NCBI GenBank assembly: GCA_020636955.1
Contig: JACJWY010000004.1
Location: 103,501 to 167,500, forward strand
From: Thermoleophilales bacterium
GTDB lineage: Bacteria; Actinomycetota; Thermoleophilia; Solirubrobacterales; 70-9
Reading direction: 5' to 3'
DNA: 64,000 nt
A program made the translations under genes and the position numbers. Shown here in pieces: positions 51,179 through 59,201 of this stretch. Position 1 is the stretch's first letter. Each line of letters begins with the position of its first letter. The notes under the pieces were generated by a model, which was not told where the DNA came from, searched no databases, and saw only the letters and a list, made by a program, of their open reading frames with translations.

Positions 51179-51865
51179 TTAGTTGTCCGCGAGCTCGGTT
51201 TCGATAGCTTCGCGCACGGCACCTAGAGCAGCACCACGGGCCCGCTGCTTGGTAGCTGCGTGTGCCTCGGCCGGCAGTCCCGCGAGGCACGTCGCCTCTG
51301 CGGCCGCCACTTCATACAGCTCGTCCGGGTTCACCAAGAGATCCAGGTATCCGGCTCGGGCCGCCTCGGGCGGCGACCACATTCGACCGGTCACCACTGA
51401 CTGGTCGAATGCAGGCGGGGTGAGGCGATAACGAGCCAGCTCGACCACGAAGAGAGGCACGGTGAGGCCAATCGCTACTTCGTTGAGGCCGATCTGGAAC
51501 TGGCCGTCTACACCGATCCGGCAGTCACAGGCGAGCAGCGTGAACGCACCGGCGGCTACCGCGTGGCCGGTGCAGGCCGCTACGACAGGGCGTGGATTGG
51601 CCAACAGTCGCTCGGAGAGCCGGGCACCGGATCCAACCATTTCCGCAATCCGCTCGGGCTGTTCCTGAAACACCTTGAGGTCGAACCCGGCGGAGAACCG
51701 GCCTTCCCGGCCGCGCAGAAGGATCGCGGCGCCGTCCGCTTCGGCCTGATCAAGGGCCGAGTGGAGTTCGGCCAGCATGTCGAGGGAGTATGCGTTGGCC
51801 TTGCCGTCGTCCATCGTTATGGTCGCAATCTGGCCATCGAGCTCGTAGCTGACGGGATGGTTCAT
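51179..51865 (-). CDS. Enoyl-CoA hydratase/isomerase family protein
   Basis: A 228-residue crotonase-fold protein. The oxyanion-hole segments are REGRFSAGFDLKVF near residue 55 and TGHAVAAGAFTLLACDCRIG near residue 100. LNEVAIGLTVPLFVVELARY follows at the active-site region; the two catalytic Glu of true enoyl-CoA hydratases are not both obvious, so an isomerase or another crotonase activity is possible. The ATG at 51865 has AAAGGA upstream. It is divergent from the XRE regulator and so shares its control region. Confidence 0.85.
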   Translation of the reverse strand: MNHPVSYELDGQIATITMDDGKANAYSLDMLAELHSALDQAEADGAAILLRGREGRFSAGFDLKVFQEQPERIAEMVGSGARLSERLLANPRPVVAACTGHAVAAGAFTLLACDCRIGVDGQFQIGLNEVAIGLTVPLFVVELARYRLTPPAFDQSVVTGRMWSPPEAARAGYLDLLVNPDELYEVAAAEATCLAGLPAEAHAATKQRARGAALGAVREAIETELADN

Positions 51866-51919
51866 CGGATCCTTTCGCCGGTCGGTCGGTGAACCGTAAG
51901 GCCTGCCCGAAGAATCGAC

Positions 51920-51947
51920 TTGACAGGAAGGATGTGCGTGATAACGT
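51920..51947 (+). promoter_or_regulatory. Promoter of the XRE regulator / leuCD operon with ACGT repeat
   Basis: A consensus -35 TTGACA (51920-51925), a 16-nt spacer and TAACGT (51942-51947), 9 nt before the ATG at 51957. ACGT occurs twice, 4 nt apart (ACGT-ACAA-ACGT), overlapping the -10 and the expected transcript start. This is the best -35 in the window, and the double ACGT is a plausible autoregulatory site. Confidence 0.6.
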
Positions 51948-51956
51948 ACAAACGTA

Positions 51957-52583
51957 ATGAGTCAGGCAACCGTCACTGATCCGGCTTCTGCCGACGCCCC
52001 GGAAAGCACTTCCGGCGTGGCCGAGAATGCCGTTGGTGCCAGGGTCAAGGCCCTGCGGGAAGCGATGGGCTACTCGTTGAGGGATCTGTCGGAGCAGAGC
52101 GGAGTCAGCCCGACGATGCTTTCGCAGGTCGAGCGTGGCAGCACCAGCCCGACCCTGGCCGTGGCGGAAAAAATCGCCACCGGTCTGGATCTCAGCCTTT
52201 CCCAGCTGCTCAGGCTTGACGAGGTTCAGCATGTGGTGATCAGCCGTTCATCCGATCATCTGGTCAGGAACCGGAGGGGGCACCGCATTGAGGAACTGAC
52301 ACCGCCGTTGCCCGGGCAGCGGGCCGACGTGTCTGCCCACAGCCTCGAGTCCGGCGCCAGCACCGGCGGGGCCGGGGATGCCCCGATGCATGAGCCGGGC
52401 AGCCGCGAAACCGCAGTCGTCCAGAAGGGCGAGGTCGTGCTCGTATTCGAGGGCGACCGTTATCACTTGGCCGAAGGCGACAGTGTCACCTTCGATGCCG
52501 ATTTGCCACATCATTTTGAAAACGAAAGCGATGAACCGGTTGAGTTTGTCGCTGTGATCGCCGCCGGCCTGCGTCGGGGCTAG
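51957..52583 (+). CDS. XRE-family regulator with C-terminal cupin sensor
   Basis: A 208-residue regulator. After a 25-residue disordered N-terminus comes a helix-turn-helix, RVKALREAMGYSLRDLSEQS with GVSPTMLSQVERGSTSPTL. The C-terminal part is a cupin barrel (ETAVVQKGEVVLVFEGDRYH, GDSVTFDADLPHHFEN) that usually binds a small ligand. Proteins of this design often control nearby metabolic genes. It lies 17 nt before leuC on the same strand, so it is probably the first gene of the leuC-D-B operon and may sense a pathway metabolite. Ligand and operator are unproven. Confidence 0.88.
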   Translation: MSQATVTDPASADAPESTSGVAENAVGARVKALREAMGYSLRDLSEQSGVSPTMLSQVERGSTSPTLAVAEKIATGLDLSLSQLLRLDEVQHVVISRSSDHLVRNRRGHRIEELTPPLPGQRADVSAHSLESGASTGGAGDAPMHEPGSRETAVVQKGEVVLVFEGDRYHLAEGDSVTFDADLPHHFENESDEPVEFVAVIAAGLRRG

Positions 52584-52600
52584 GAAAGGAAGGAGATCAG

Positions 52601-53986
52601 ATGCCGAAGACAATGTTCGAAAAGATCTGGGAAGCACACGAGGTCAGGGAGAACCTGCTTTACATCGATCTCCACCTCGTTCATGAAGTGACCTCGCCGC
52701 AGGCCTTCGAGGGTCTGAGGATGACCGGGCGCAAACTGCGCCGGCCGGACAAGACCGTGGCCACCGCCGATCACAACGTGCCGACCGATGGCACTCCCGC
52801 CGCGGCGATGATTAAGGACGCTCTCTCCCGCAAACAGGTCGAAACGCTCGAGCAGAATGCGGCCGACTTCGGTGTGCCGGTTTACAGCCTAGGGTCGGAA
52901 ACCCAGGGCATCGTCCACGTGATCGGCCCGGAGCTGGGCCTGACCCAGCCGGGCATGACCATCGTCTGCGGCGACTCCCACACCTCGACTCACGGGGCCT
53001 TCGGGGCGCTGGCATTCGGGATCGGCACCTCCGAGGTCGAGCATGTGATGGCGACCCAGACCCTGGTCCAGAACAAGCCGAAGACCATGCGGATCAACTA
53101 CCACGGCAAGCTGGGCGAGGGCGTGACCTCCAAAGACCTGATCCTCGCCACGATCGGCAAGCTCAGCACCTCCGGCATGACCGGCTATGTGGTCGAGTAC
53201 GCCGGCGAGGCGATCGAAAACCTGACCATGGAGCAGCGGATGACGGTCTGCAACATGACCATCGAGGGCGGCGGCAAGGCCGGCATGATCGCGCCGGACG
53301 AGACGACCTTCGAATACATGCGAGGCAAACCAGGGGTGCCGGAAGACTTCGAAGCGGCCGTCGGGCGCTGGAAAAAGCTGCCGACCGACGAGGGCGCGAC
53401 CTTCGATTCGGAAATCAACATCGATGCCACCCGGATCTCGCCGATGGTCACCTGGGGTACGACTCCGGGAATGGTCATCCAGGTCACCGACACCGTTCCG
53501 GACCCGGAGAAAATGGATTCCCCGGCCGACAAGGAAGCAGCCGAGCGCGCCCTGCAGTACATGGGACTGGAAGCCGGAACTCCAATGGAGGAAATCCGGC
53601 CCGAGCGGGTTTTCATCGGCTCCTGCACCAATTCGCGGATCTCCGATCTGCGCGAGGCAGCCGGTGCGATCAAGGGCCGCAAGGTAGCCGACAGTGTGCG
53701 GGCGATGGTCGTGCCGGGATCGGCGCTGGTCAAGGCCCAGGCCGAGGATGAGGGTCTCGACGAGATCTTCCGCGAGGCCGGTTTCGAATGGCGCGGGGCG
53801 GGCTGCTCGATGTGCCTCGGCATGAACCCGGACATCCTGATCGAGGGGGAACGCTGCGCCTCGACCTCAAACCGCAACTTCGAAGGCCGTCAGGGCAAGG
53901 GTGGCCGGACCCACCTCGTCAGCCCGACCATGGCCACTGCGGCGGCCATCGAGGGTCACTTTGTCGACATTCGCAACTGGAGCTAG
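52601..53986 (+). CDS. leuC: 3-Isopropylmalate dehydratase, large subunit
   Basis: A 461-residue aconitase-superfamily subunit holding a 4Fe-4S cluster. Cluster cysteines are in IGSCTNSRISDLREAA and in GAGCSMCLGMNPD. Other landmarks are LLYIDLHLVHEVTSPQAFEG, TADHNVPTDG and CGDSHTSTHGAFGALAFGIG. A strong Shine-Dalgarno (AAGGAAGGAGA) precedes ATG 52601. With LeuD it isomerises 2- to 3-isopropylmalate and, because cimA is present, citramalate to methylmalate as well. leuD follows after 8 nt. Confidence 0.96.
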   Translation: MPKTMFEKIWEAHEVRENLLYIDLHLVHEVTSPQAFEGLRMTGRKLRRPDKTVATADHNVPTDGTPAAAMIKDALSRKQVETLEQNAADFGVPVYSLGSETQGIVHVIGPELGLTQPGMTIVCGDSHTSTHGAFGALAFGIGTSEVEHVMATQTLVQNKPKTMRINYHGKLGEGVTSKDLILATIGKLSTSGMTGYVVEYAGEAIENLTMEQRMTVCNMTIEGGGKAGMIAPDETTFEYMRGKPGVPEDFEAAVGRWKKLPTDEGATFDSEINIDATRISPMVTWGTTPGMVIQVTDTVPDPEKMDSPADKEAAERALQYMGLEAGTPMEEIRPERVFIGSCTNSRISDLREAAGAIKGRKVADSVRAMVVPGSALVKAQAEDEGLDEIFREAGFEWRGAGCSMCLGMNPDILIEGERCASTSNRNFEGRQGKGGRTHLVSPTMATAAAIEGHFVDIRNWS

Positions 53987-53994
53987 GAGAAACG

Positions 53995-54558
53995 ATGGAA
54001 TCGATCAGCACAATCGAAGGTGAAGTCGCGGTCCTGGACCGCAGTGACGTCGATACCGACCAGATCATCCCCAAGCAGTTCCTGAAGCGGGTTGAACGGA
54101 CCGGATATGGCGAGTTCCTCTTCTACGACTGGGTCCGCGACGGCGAGATCGAGCTCGAGCCGCATCCGATTCTGGTTTCCGGACGCAATTTCGGGTCCGG
54201 CTCCTCCCGCGAGCATGCCGTCTGGGCGCTTCACCAGTTCGGCTTCCAGGCCGTGATCGCGCCTTCGTTCTCTGACATCTTCTATTCGAACAGCACCAAG
54301 AACGGCTTTTTGCCGGTGGTCCTGGACGACGAGGACTGCCAGAAGATCGTCGAAGCCGGCCAGGCGAAGATCGACCTCGAAAGCCAGACAGTCAGCTGGG
54401 ACGGGGGAGAGGCGAGCTTCGAAATCGACTCCGAGATCAAGCGGCGGCTGCTCGGCGGGCTTGACGACATCGCTCTCACCCTCCAGTCCGAGGACGAGAT
54501 CGAGGCCTTCGAGGCCGGCCCCGGCGGGACCTACGGGCCCGTGACAACCAGTCTGTAG
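53995..54558 (+). CDS. leuD: 3-Isopropylmalate dehydratase, small subunit
   Basis: A 187-residue swivelling-domain subunit paired with LeuC. Family segments are DRSDVDTDQIIPKQFLKR near residue 15, ILVSGRNFGSGSSREHAVWA (active-site loop), FSDIFYSNSTKNGFLPV and the late IDSEIKRRLLGGLDDIALTL. ATG 53995 has TAGGAGAA 5 nt upstream. The frame is open upstream inside leuC but the family N-terminus fixes the start. The methyltransferase gene follows after 13 nt. Confidence 0.95.
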   Translation: MESISTIEGEVAVLDRSDVDTDQIIPKQFLKRVERTGYGEFLFYDWVRDGEIELEPHPILVSGRNFGSGSSREHAVWALHQFGFQAVIAPSFSDIFYSNSTKNGFLPVVLDDEDCQKIVEAGQAKIDLESQTVSWDGGEASFEIDSEIKRRLLGGLDDIALTLQSEDEIEAFEAGPGGTYGPVTTSL

Positions 54559-54571
54559 TCAGGAGCAAAAC

Positions 54572-55360
54572 ATGAGCGGTGATCAGGATTCCCGTCCGGC
54601 GGACTGGGAAGCGGACAAGTATTCCCGAACGGCGACTCCGCAGCGAGAGTGGTCGGAGGCAGTTCTGGACCGGCTGGTCCTGAACGGCGATGAAACCGTG
54701 GTCGACGCTGGCTGCGGTTCCGGTAACGTGACCGAAGACCTGCTCGCCCGGCTCCCGAACGGCCGGGTGATCGGCGTCGACGGCTCGCCCAGCATGGTCG
54801 AGGAAGCGAAGGCACGACTTGGATCTGACCCCCGGGTCACCTTCATCTGCCAGGATCTGGCCGGCCTCGAGCTGGATTATCGGGTCGACCATGTCTTCTC
54901 GAATGCCACCTTCCACTGGATCGGCGACCACGACGCCCTCTTTCGCTCACTGGCCAATGTGACGAAGCCGGGTGGCAGCCTGGTCGCTCAATGCGGCGGC
55001 CGTGGAAACGTGGCCGAGGTGATCGCCGCGCTCGGCGTGGTCAACCGACAGGAACCCTTCGCCGAGATCTTCGGTGAGTACGACAACCCGTGGAACTTCG
55101 CCGGCCCGGAAGAGACCGAGATCCGCCTGGTCGACGCGGGCTATGAAGATGCCGAGTGCTGGCTGGAGGAAAGGGTCGCCCATCCGGAGGATCCCCGGGA
55201 GTTCTTCGAAGCCTCCTTTCTGGCCCCGGCCCGACAGGTTCTGGACGACGATCAGTTCACTGGGTACGCAGACCGGCTGATGGCCGAGATGGGTCAGCCG
55301 TCCACCTTCAACTATGTTCGCCTGAACATGACCGCAAAAAGGAAGACCGAGAATGACTGA
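54572..55360 (+). CDS. SAM-dependent methyltransferase related to trans-aconitate methyltransferase
   Basis: A 262-residue class I methyltransferase. SAM-binding motif I is ETVVDAGCGSGNVTEDLL, motif II is GVDGSPSMVEEAKARLG, and the FSNATFHWIGDHDALFRSL region and GGRGNVAEVI match trans-aconitate 2-methyltransferases. It sits between leuD and leuB, with AGGAGC 5 nt upstream and an 8-nt overlap with leuB, so it is firmly part of the leucine operon. Yeast Tmt1, of the same activity class, methylates 3-isopropylmalate, an intermediate available here. Methylation of isopropylmalate or of a by-product is inferred, not shown. Confidence 0.8.
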   Translation: MSGDQDSRPADWEADKYSRTATPQREWSEAVLDRLVLNGDETVVDAGCGSGNVTEDLLARLPNGRVIGVDGSPSMVEEAKARLGSDPRVTFICQDLAGLELDYRVDHVFSNATFHWIGDHDALFRSLANVTKPGGSLVAQCGGRGNVAEVIAALGVVNRQEPFAEIFGEYDNPWNFAGPEETEIRLVDAGYEDAECWLEERVAHPEDPREFFEASFLAPARQVLDDDQFTGYADRLMAEMGQPSTFNYVRLNMTAKRKTEND

Positions 55361-56441
55361 GACCAGAAAAATCGTCGTGCTGGCCGGGGACGGAATCGGA
55401 CCCGAGATCGTCGGCGCGACCCGCGAGGTCCTCGATGCGGTTGGCAGCTTCGAATACGAAGAGCACCTGATCGGCGGCGCCTCGATCGACCGGCACGGAG
55501 TGGCCCTCACCGATGAGGTGATAGAAGCCTGCAAGGCCTCCGACGCCGTACTGCTCGGAGCGGTCGGAGGTCCGAAGTGGGATGAGGCGGTGGCCAAGGA
55601 CCCGACCGCGCCACGGCCGGAACAGGGACTGCTCGGCATCCGCAAGGCGCTTGGCCTCTACGCCAACCTGCGCCCGGTCAAGCCGTCGCCGGCGCTGATC
55701 GATGCCAGCCCTCTGAAAAGGGAATTGATCGACGGCACCGACCTGCTTGTCGTCCGGGAACTGACCGGCGGCATCTATTTCGGTGATTCCGGTCGGCGTG
55801 AAGACGGCACGGTCGCCTACGACGAATGCGCCTACTCGGTGCCGGAAATACAGCGGATCACCCGGGCTGCCTTCGAGGCCGCCCGTCAGCGCTCCGACAG
55901 CCCGCGGGTTCTTTCTGTGGACAAGGCCAACGTGCTCGAGACCTCCAGGCTCTGGCGGGAGACCGTAAAGGGGGTGGCCGAGGAATATCCCGATGTCCGG
56001 CTCGATCACCTGCTGGTCGATTTCGCGGCAATGAAACTGGTCTCGGCCCCCGCCGAAATCGACGTGATCGTGACCGAGAATCTGTTCGGCGACATCCTCA
56101 GCGACGAGGCCGCGATGCTGACCGGTTCGCTGGGCATGCTGCCCTCCGCCTCGATCGGCTCCGATGGGGATCCTGGCCTGTTCGAGCCCGTCCACGGGTC
56201 GGCGCCTGACATAGCCGGCCAGGGAGTTGCGAATCCGCTGGCCACGATGCTTTCGGCCTCGATGATGCTGCGCTACGGACTCGGAGACGGAGCGGCCGCA
56301 GACCGGATCGACGATGCGGTTGACGCGGTCCTGGCCAAGGGTCTCAGGACCCCGGACATCTTCGAGGGCGGCGCGGGGGAAACCCGGGTCGGCACGGAAG
56401 AAGTCACGGCAGCGGTTCTGGCCGAACTGGGTCAGGGCTAG
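55353..56441 (+). CDS. leuB: 3-Isopropylmalate dehydrogenase
   Basis: A 362-residue NAD-dependent beta-decarboxylating dehydrogenase. Landmarks are VVLAGDGIGPEIVGATREVL, GAVGGPKWD, the Arg residues of RPEQGLLGIRKALGLYANLRP, VVRELTGGIYFG, DKANVLETSRLWRE (catalytic Lys/Asp region) and NLFGDILSDEAAMLTGSLGML, with the NAD-binding VHGSAPDIAGQGVANP. It should also oxidise methylmalate from the CimA route. ATG 55353 overlaps the methyltransferase end by 8 nt. Confidence 0.96.
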   Translation: MTETRKIVVLAGDGIGPEIVGATREVLDAVGSFEYEEHLIGGASIDRHGVALTDEVIEACKASDAVLLGAVGGPKWDEAVAKDPTAPRPEQGLLGIRKALGLYANLRPVKPSPALIDASPLKRELIDGTDLLVVRELTGGIYFGDSGRREDGTVAYDECAYSVPEIQRITRAAFEAARQRSDSPRVLSVDKANVLETSRLWRETVKGVAEEYPDVRLDHLLVDFAAMKLVSAPAEIDVIVTENLFGDILSDEAAMLTGSLGMLPSASIGSDGDPGLFEPVHGSAPDIAGQGVANPLATMLSASMMLRYGLGDGAAADRIDDAVDAVLAKGLRTPDIFEGGAGETRVGTEEVTAAVLAELGQG

Positions 56442-56507
56442 ACTCACCTGTTGCGCCGGAGGGTTCTGGCGTACCATGGGCGGGATAAGCAATCCGAAGG
56501 AGAAGCA

Positions 56508-57452
56508 GTGGAAAAGGCTGAGTACATCTGGCACAGCGGCAAATTCGTCCCCTGGGACGAGGCGCAGGTGCATGTACTGAGCCACGGTCTCCACTACGGA
56601 ACCGGGGTTTTCGAGGGCGTTCGTTGCTACGACGGCGACCGGGGTCCGGCGATCTTCCGCCACGAGGAGCACCTCCAGCGCTTCGAGGATTCTGCCCGCA
56701 TGTACTTCCTCGACCTTCCCTTCACCAAGGAGGAGATCGGCGAAGCAACCCGCGAATTGATCCGCAAGAACGGGCTGCGCGACTGCTACATCCGCCCGCT
56801 GGCCTTCCGCGGCTACGGCGAGATGGGTCTTTACGCGAAATCGGCCCCGGTCGAAGTGATCATCGCGGTCTGGCCCTGGGGCGCCTACCTCGGAGAGGAT
56901 GGCAAGAAGCACGGGATCCGGGCCAAGGTCTCTTCCTGGCGCCGGGTTTCATCGGCCAGCCTGATCCCGCACGCGAAGGCTTCCGGCCAGTACCTGAACT
57001 CGATCCTCGCCAAGACCGAATCGGCCAAGGCAGGCTACGAGGAAGCGATCCTGCTCGACGAGCGCGGCATGGTCTGCGAAGGCTCGGGCGAGAACATATT
57101 CATGGTCAAGGAAGGCAAGGTCTATACGCCGCCGCAGGTGGCTTCGATCCTCGACGGGATCAGCCGCAAGTCTGTGATGCAGATCCTCGAAGACAAGGGT
57201 TATCCGGTCGTCGAGCGCGACATCGCCCGTTCCGAGCTTTATCTGGCCGACGAAATCTTCATGTGTGGCACCGCCGCGGAGGTGGTTCCGGTGCGTGAGG
57301 TCGACGATCATCCGCTCGGAGAGCCGGGTGAAGTGACCCGGCTGGTCCAGCAAGGCTACGAGGACGCAATCTACGGCCGCTCGCCCGAGTACTCGGAGTG
57401 GCTTGATCTGGTTGGCGAGCCGGCAGCGAAAACCGAACCCAGTACAGTCTGA
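56508..57452 (+). CDS. ilvE: Branched-chain amino-acid aminotransferase
   Basis: A 314-residue fold-type IV PLP enzyme, last step of Leu, Ile and Val synthesis. The opening is YIWHSGKFVPWDEAQVHVLS, followed by HGLHYGTGVFEGVRCY. The PLP Lys is in IPHAKASGQYLNSILAK, and GYEEAILLDERGMVCEGSGE and MCGTAAEVVPVREVD complete the family pattern. The start is the GTG at 56508 with AAGGAG 7 nt upstream; an in-frame ATG at 56451 adds residues unlike the family. It lies 66 nt after leuB. Its last codons overlap a TACAGT box for the next unit. Confidence 0.94.
   Translation: MEKAEYIWHSGKFVPWDEAQVHVLSHGLHYGTGVFEGVRCYDGDRGPAIFRHEEHLQRFEDSARMYFLDLPFTKEEIGEATRELIRKNGLRDCYIRPLAFRGYGEMGLYAKSAPVEVIIAVWPWGAYLGEDGKKHGIRAKVSSWRRVSSASLIPHAKASGQYLNSILAKTESAKAGYEEAILLDERGMVCEGSGENIFMVKEGKVYTPPQVASILDGISRKSVMQILEDKGYPVVERDIARSELYLADEIFMCGTAAEVVPVREVDDHPLGEPGEVTRLVQQGYEDAIYGRSPEYSEWLDLVGEPAAKTEPSTV
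57443..57448 (+). promoter_or_regulatory. -10 element TACAGT before the cimA leader
   Basis: TACAGT, inside the last codons of ilvE, ends 9 nt before the leader ATG at 57458. It would start a transcript whose first ORF is the Ile-containing leader peptide. No clear -35 is seen. Confidence 0.4.
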
Positions 57453-57457
57453 GGCCG

Positions 57458-57517
57458 ATGCTTCACGCTTTCACAGAGATCAGGATTTCCCGAATTACGG
57501 GGGCTGCGGGGCGCTGA
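57458..57517 (+). CDS. Candidate isoleucine leader peptide of cimA
   Basis: ATG 57458 gives a 19-residue peptide, MLHAFTEIRISRITGAAGR, ending at TGA 57515-57517. Three Ile codons (ATC, ATT, ATT) fall within seven codons, and the downstream gene makes an isoleucine precursor. The length is the same as that of the leuA leader and the initiation context is similar (box close upstream, no Shine-Dalgarno). Ile density is modest, so the call is weaker than for leuA. Confidence 0.5.
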   Translation: MLHAFTEIRISRITGAAGR

Positions 57518-57597
57518 TCCCGCGGCAGCGGCGGGATGCCGCGTGCAGTCCTCCCGGACCCGAACCAGGTTCCGGGCCTCCTGATTTTCTGAAAGGC
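57502..57597 (+). promoter_or_regulatory. Putative attenuator region between leader and cimA
   Basis: Downstream of the Ile codons are a GC-rich stretch with partly complementary GCTGCGGGG and CCCGCGGCAGC, then CCCGGA (57553-57558) pairing with TCCGGG (57571-57576), followed by CCTCCTGATTTT, a modest T-run. GCCT (57576-57579) may also pair with AGGC at 57594-57597, next to the cimA Shine-Dalgarno GAAAGG. Either transcription termination or ribosome-site masking is possible. Confidence 0.35.
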
Positions 57598-57605
57598 AGT
57601 TTCCG

Positions 57606-59201
57606 ATGACAGCAGTGAAGCTTTATGACACGACTCTCCGCGACGGCATGCAGGGTCAGGGCATGTCCCTGTCCGCGGCCGAAAAGGTGCGTGTGGTCCA
57701 CGCCCTCGATCAACTCGGTGTGCAGTTCATCGAGGCCGGGTTCCCGGCCTCGAACCCCAAGGAGGCCGAGCTTTTCGAACTTCTGGCTGCCGAGAACCTG
57801 AAGCAGGCCGCGATCTGCGCCTTCGGCATGACCAGACGGCGCGGGGTGGAGGCCGATCAGGACGAGGCTCTCAGGTTGCTTGCGTCGACCTTTGCGCCGG
57901 TGGTCACACTGGTCGGGAAAACCTGGTCACTTCACCTGGAGAAGGTCACGAAGGTCTCGCCCGCGGAGAACCTGGCCATGATCAGCGAGTCGGTCGCCTA
58001 CTTGCGCAGCGAAGGCAAACGGGTCATGTACGACGCCGAGCACTTCTTCGACGGCTGGGAGGATGACCGTGACTACGCCCTCGAGTGCCTGCAGGCCGCG
58101 CAGCAGGCCGGGGCCGAGGTGCTGGTGCTCTGTGACACCAATGGTGCCAACCTGCCCAGCCAGATCAGGTCCGCGGTCGAGTCCGTCAAGGCTGCCCTGC
58201 CCGACGCGGAGCTTGGCATCCACTGCCACAACGATCTCGAATGCGGAGTTGCCAATGCTCTGGCCGCGGTGACCGCCGGCTCCCGGCAGGTCCAGGGCAC
58301 CATCAATGGATACGGCGAGCGCTGCGGGAACTCGAACCTGGTTTCGATCCTGCCCGCCCTTCAACTGAAGCTGGGATACGAAGTCATTCCCCCGGAGCAG
58401 ATGAAACAGCTCTCAAGCGTGTCCCACTTCGTGGCAGATCTGCTCAACGTGGCTGTGGATCCGGATCAGGCCTATGTGGGTCGCAACGCTTTCGCCCACA
58501 AGGGCGGCATGCACGTTGCCGGGATCGCTGCCGATGCCCGGACCTTCGAGCACATGGATCCGGTGGCGGTCGGCAACAGCCGGTCGGTCTTGCCATCGGA
58601 GCTCTCCGGCAAGGCTACAGTGGTCGCCAGAGCGGAGGAGATCGGCCTCGAACTTGACGACGGTCAGGCCCGGGACGCGGTCGAGACGCTCAAGCAGAGG
58701 GAGCACGACGGTTACCACTACGAGGCGGCCGAAGCGTCATTTGACCTCCTGCTGCGTCGGGAAGCAGGGAAGTACCAGCCGCTCTTCACCTTCGAGTCAT
58801 TCAAGGTTCAGACCGAGCTGAGAGCGGGTGAAAAGGTCGAAACCGAGGCGATCGTGAAGATCCGGGTGGGAGAGAAGCGCTACGTCACGGTCGCGGAGGG
58901 CAACGGACCGGTCAACGCGCTGGACAAGGCCCTGCGCGCGGCAATCACCAGGCACTACCCGGAACTCGATGACATTGAACTGACCGGCTACCGGGTCAGG
59001 ATCCTCGACACCGCCCACGGCACCGGGGCCGGGACCAGGGTGCTGCTCGATTCGCGTCGCGGCGAGTCGGGGGATTCGTGGGGCTCGATCGGGGTTTCTC
59101 CCAACATCATCGAGGCTTCCTGGGAGGCGCTGGTCGACTCGCTCGCATATGCGTTCCAGAACGGGGCCTCCCCGAATGGTTCCGGGGCAGACGGTGGCTG
59201 A
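57606..59201 (+). CDS. cimA: (R)-Citramalate synthase
   Basis: A 531-residue LeuA-family enzyme that condenses pyruvate and acetyl-CoA to citramalate, giving 2-ketobutyrate for isoleucine after LeuCD and LeuB. The barrel opens KLYDTTLRDGMQGQGMSLSA (RDGMQG instead of the RDGEQS of LeuA), with metal-binding LGIHCHNDLECGVANALAAV and NGYGERCGNSNLVSILPAL. The centre has FAHKGGMHVAGI, where LeuA has FAHESGIHQDG. The C-terminal LeuA_dimer domain (residues about 390-515) suggests isoleucine feedback. The substitutions fit CimA rather than LeuA or homocitrate synthase. GAAAGG lies 9 nt before ATG 57606. Confidence 0.92.
   Translation: MTAVKLYDTTLRDGMQGQGMSLSAAEKVRVVHALDQLGVQFIEAGFPASNPKEAELFELLAAENLKQAAICAFGMTRRRGVEADQDEALRLLASTFAPVVTLVGKTWSLHLEKVTKVSPAENLAMISESVAYLRSEGKRVMYDAEHFFDGWEDDRDYALECLQAAQQAGAEVLVLCDTNGANLPSQIRSAVESVKAALPDAELGIHCHNDLECGVANALAAVTAGSRQVQGTINGYGERCGNSNLVSILPALQLKLGYEVIPPEQMKQLSSVSHFVADLLNVAVDPDQAYVGRNAFAHKGGMHVAGIAADARTFEHMDPVAVGNSRSVLPSELSGKATVVARAEEIGLELDDGQARDAVETLKQREHDGYHYEAAEASFDLLLRREAGKYQPLFTFESFKVQTELRAGEKVETEAIVKIRVGEKRYVTVAEGNGPVNALDKALRAAITRHYPELDDIELTGYRVRILDTAHGTGAGTRVLLDSRRGESGDSWGSIGVSPNIIEASWEALVDSLAYAFQNGASPNGSGADGG

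Noticed and set aside
57458..57605. T-box riboswitch for isoleucine before cimA
   Set aside because: No T-box bulge sequence (TGGNACCGCG-like) or specifier-loop architecture could be recognised; the leader-peptide reading needs fewer assumptions.
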